Assembly: GCA_024305405.1 (NCBI GenBank)
Contig: JAKNDB010000092.1
Coordinates: forward strand, 2,759,501-2,823,500
DNA: 64,000 bases
DNA from: Dirofilaria immitis
Taxonomy: Eukaryota > Nematoda > Chromadorea > Rhabditida > Onchocercidae
Direction: 5' to 3'
Shown here: piece by piece, positions 62,224-64,000 of the stretch
Numbering within the stretch: position 1 is the first letter of the stretch
Layout: the number at the start of each line of letters is the position of its first letter
Made by a program: the position numbers and the translations under genes
The notes under the pieces: model-generated
Databases searched by the model: none
Told to the model about the DNA's origin: nothing
Seen by the model: the letters and a program-made list of their open reading frames with translations, nothing else

Positions 62224-64000
62224 AAGTTTTGTCATGCTTGTTTATTCATTGGAACTGGAAAAGTTAAAGAACTTATTAAAAGATGCGTTAGAAATGCTGT
62301 CAGTTTGAAAAAATAGACTCAAAATCCACTTGAAATTAAAATATTAATTAAAATATCACTACTTATGTTTGTTTATTTAAGTCAAGTTTAGACAGCTAAT
62401 TACAATAAAGAAAGAAAATAATTCGTTTTATAACTTTCAATTTTTTAACTGGCATGTTTTAGTCTCGATTTCAGGAGATTTCTTTTTTCTTCTTAACGCT
62501 TAAAAGAAACGGTCATTATTTATCAAGAGTCTAGAAATGCATATTCAGGTGTGAAGGAAACATTAATTATGCCAGATGCGATGGATCTGAAAAGACTGAA
62601 GGAGTAAGCGGGTTTGTCATTAAAGCTTAATAGTATATGCATATATGTAAGCAGTCAGTGAAATCAGCAATACAATTTAAATGATATATTGAATGCTTTG
62701 GTACTTTAAAAAGATATGTCAAATAGCTGATAATAAATGAGTAAATTAAAATGTTAAATTTCATTTCACATTTAAGCACATTAAAGTGGTAATAGTTTCT
62801 GATACATATAGCTTGATATTCTATTGATTCTTTAGTTTTAAATGTTCAAAAATCCCAAAGATTTCATTGCAAAAAATAGTCTTTGTTATGTTTGCTCTAT
62901 GCATGCCTTCAGAATATATTTTAAATGTTATGTAAATATGGCATTTTCTATATGGTTTAAATGTCTCAGCATTTTTACTGGAGATTATTGAAATGTTCGG
63001 AAATCTTTTTCCCTCGAATAATAAGTGTACTTTTTAAATCATGTATTTATCATCTCGGCCAATGTCTCAAAACTCAGTGAAGCAGTTGCAAAATATCAAT
63101 GCAAAAGAAGCCATTGACAATATTTTTCTCATTATTTAAAAATGCATTTGAAGCAATTTCAGAATCTTTGAGAACTTTTATGCAAAAATCAGAATTTTTC
63201 TTCTGTCTAATATGACGTAAAAACTTTTGGGGAAGATTCGTAGCATTGAATTTAGAACAGAAATATAGTATTTTTCAGTCTTTTACTTCTGAATCTGAAT
63301 ATATCCGTAACCAAAGATAAATAATTTTTCTCATTACATGTATTTATTATACCCCATAACTATTTTTTTCTTGGTTACTATATCTTAAATAATTATTTCA
63401 GGTATTCGCGGATGTATTGAGATATCATTCATAGTTTATCAAAAGCAGAAACAAATATGTAAAATGTGCAGATGTGAAAGATGCCATGCCAGATTTATCA
63501 CATTAGATACTACTCCAAAATAAAATGTATATCAGTATGTTTGTTGCTTCTGAAACGTTGCATTTCTTTTAATTTGACTAAGAAATATTTATGGTGGAAA
63601 TATTGAAGAATCCGAATCACGCATGAGAATCTTTTCTCATTACCTTTTATGAGGAGTATTTTGACATCTTTCATTAGATACTGCATATTTCTTTATCAAG
63701 TTATATGTATTCCAGAGTATCGGATAGTTTTTTGTTTCTATAGAATGGAATTGAATGTTCAATTAGAAAAGATATTAAGGAATAGGACACAAATTTGGGA
63801 AATAATTCAGGAGTTAGTTGCCAAATAAGAATCTTTTCTGAATTTTTGGCTTTGTCTAAAATTAACTGTTTGATAGATAACTGTCGGTGAATTTTGTATT
63901 AATTTGCATTTCCTTTTTATATTGAAAATAGTGGCAATCCTCTCTTTAGGAAGGAATTCTTCTCTTTATTCCTTGTTATCTGGAAGGAAATAAATTCTTC
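62224..64000. other. window end, mostly non-coding with one exon candidate
   Basis: The only notable block is 62549-62603 (+). It follows the acceptor ATATTCAG, ends at a perfect donor GTAAGC and encodes VKETLIMPDAMDLKRLK. It could be a small internal exon, or a first coding exon starting at its internal ATG, of a gene running off the window. No partner exon was found; the block after the TATTTCAG at about 63401 hits a stop within seven codons. Confidence 0.3.

Overview
This window looks like nuclear DNA of a parasitic nematode, most likely a spirurid or filarial worm. It is very AT-rich. Genes are split into many short exons with clean GT...AG introns and the nematode-type acceptor (T-rich, then CAG or TAG). 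The protein families are ordinary metazoan ones. The filarial placement is inferred from a decayed fragment resembling Wolbachia-type ribA at about 26.1-26.4 kb. No ribosomal RNA, CRISPR array, prokaryotic operon or intact mobile element was seen.

Layout. 1-19.8 kb is mostly non-coding: an AG microsatellite, a 92-base pure purine tract, a ~300-base (AAT)n array, one 164-codon orphan reading frame, and two weakly supported minus-strand gene fragments (6.06-6.67 kb and 7.94-9.08 kb). 19.8-25.3 kb (minus strand) holds a MATH-BTB protein and thymidylate synthase. 26.1-26.4 kb holds the bacterial ribA remnant. 28.4-32.3 kb (plus) is a 10-exon gene with dermatopontin-like features. 34.9-39.5 kb (plus) is a BTB-BACK-kelch protein of the IVNS1ABP type. 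43.1-46.2 kb (plus) is a Brainiac/BRE-5-type GT31 glycosyltransferase. 46.5-46.8 kb (minus) is a possible small secreted protein. 47.3-49.3 kb (minus) is a clean 7-exon gene of unknown function. 50.4-53.1 kb (plus) is PDIA6/PDI-6. 54.7-56.7 kb (minus) is an intron-containing gene derived from an ISXO2/Merlin-type transposase. 58.2-59.3 kb (plus) is the U5 snRNP protein DIM1/TXNL4A, and 59.8-60.7 kb (plus) is Mediator subunit 21. 60.7-64 kb has a tRNA-Arg-like remnant and one isolated exon candidate.

The genes do not form a pathway. They are unlinked housekeeping and nematode genes: nucleotide synthesis, ER folding, splicing, transcription, glycolipid synthesis, and ubiquitin-ligase adaptors or actin-linked BTB proteins.

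The most striking structural result is that at least five otherwise well-conserved genes (thymidylate synthase, IVNS1ABP-like twice, BRE-5-like, PDI-6, ISXO2-like) each carry a reading-frame break at a short mononucleotide run. Every break is repaired by adding one or two bases of that run. This points to under-called homopolymers in the assembly rather than a cluster of pseudogenes. The observations of most biological interest are the lateral ribA fragment, the transposase-derived gene that appears to have lost catalytic residues, and the unassigned 7-exon gene. I did not find a convincing new multi-gene system.
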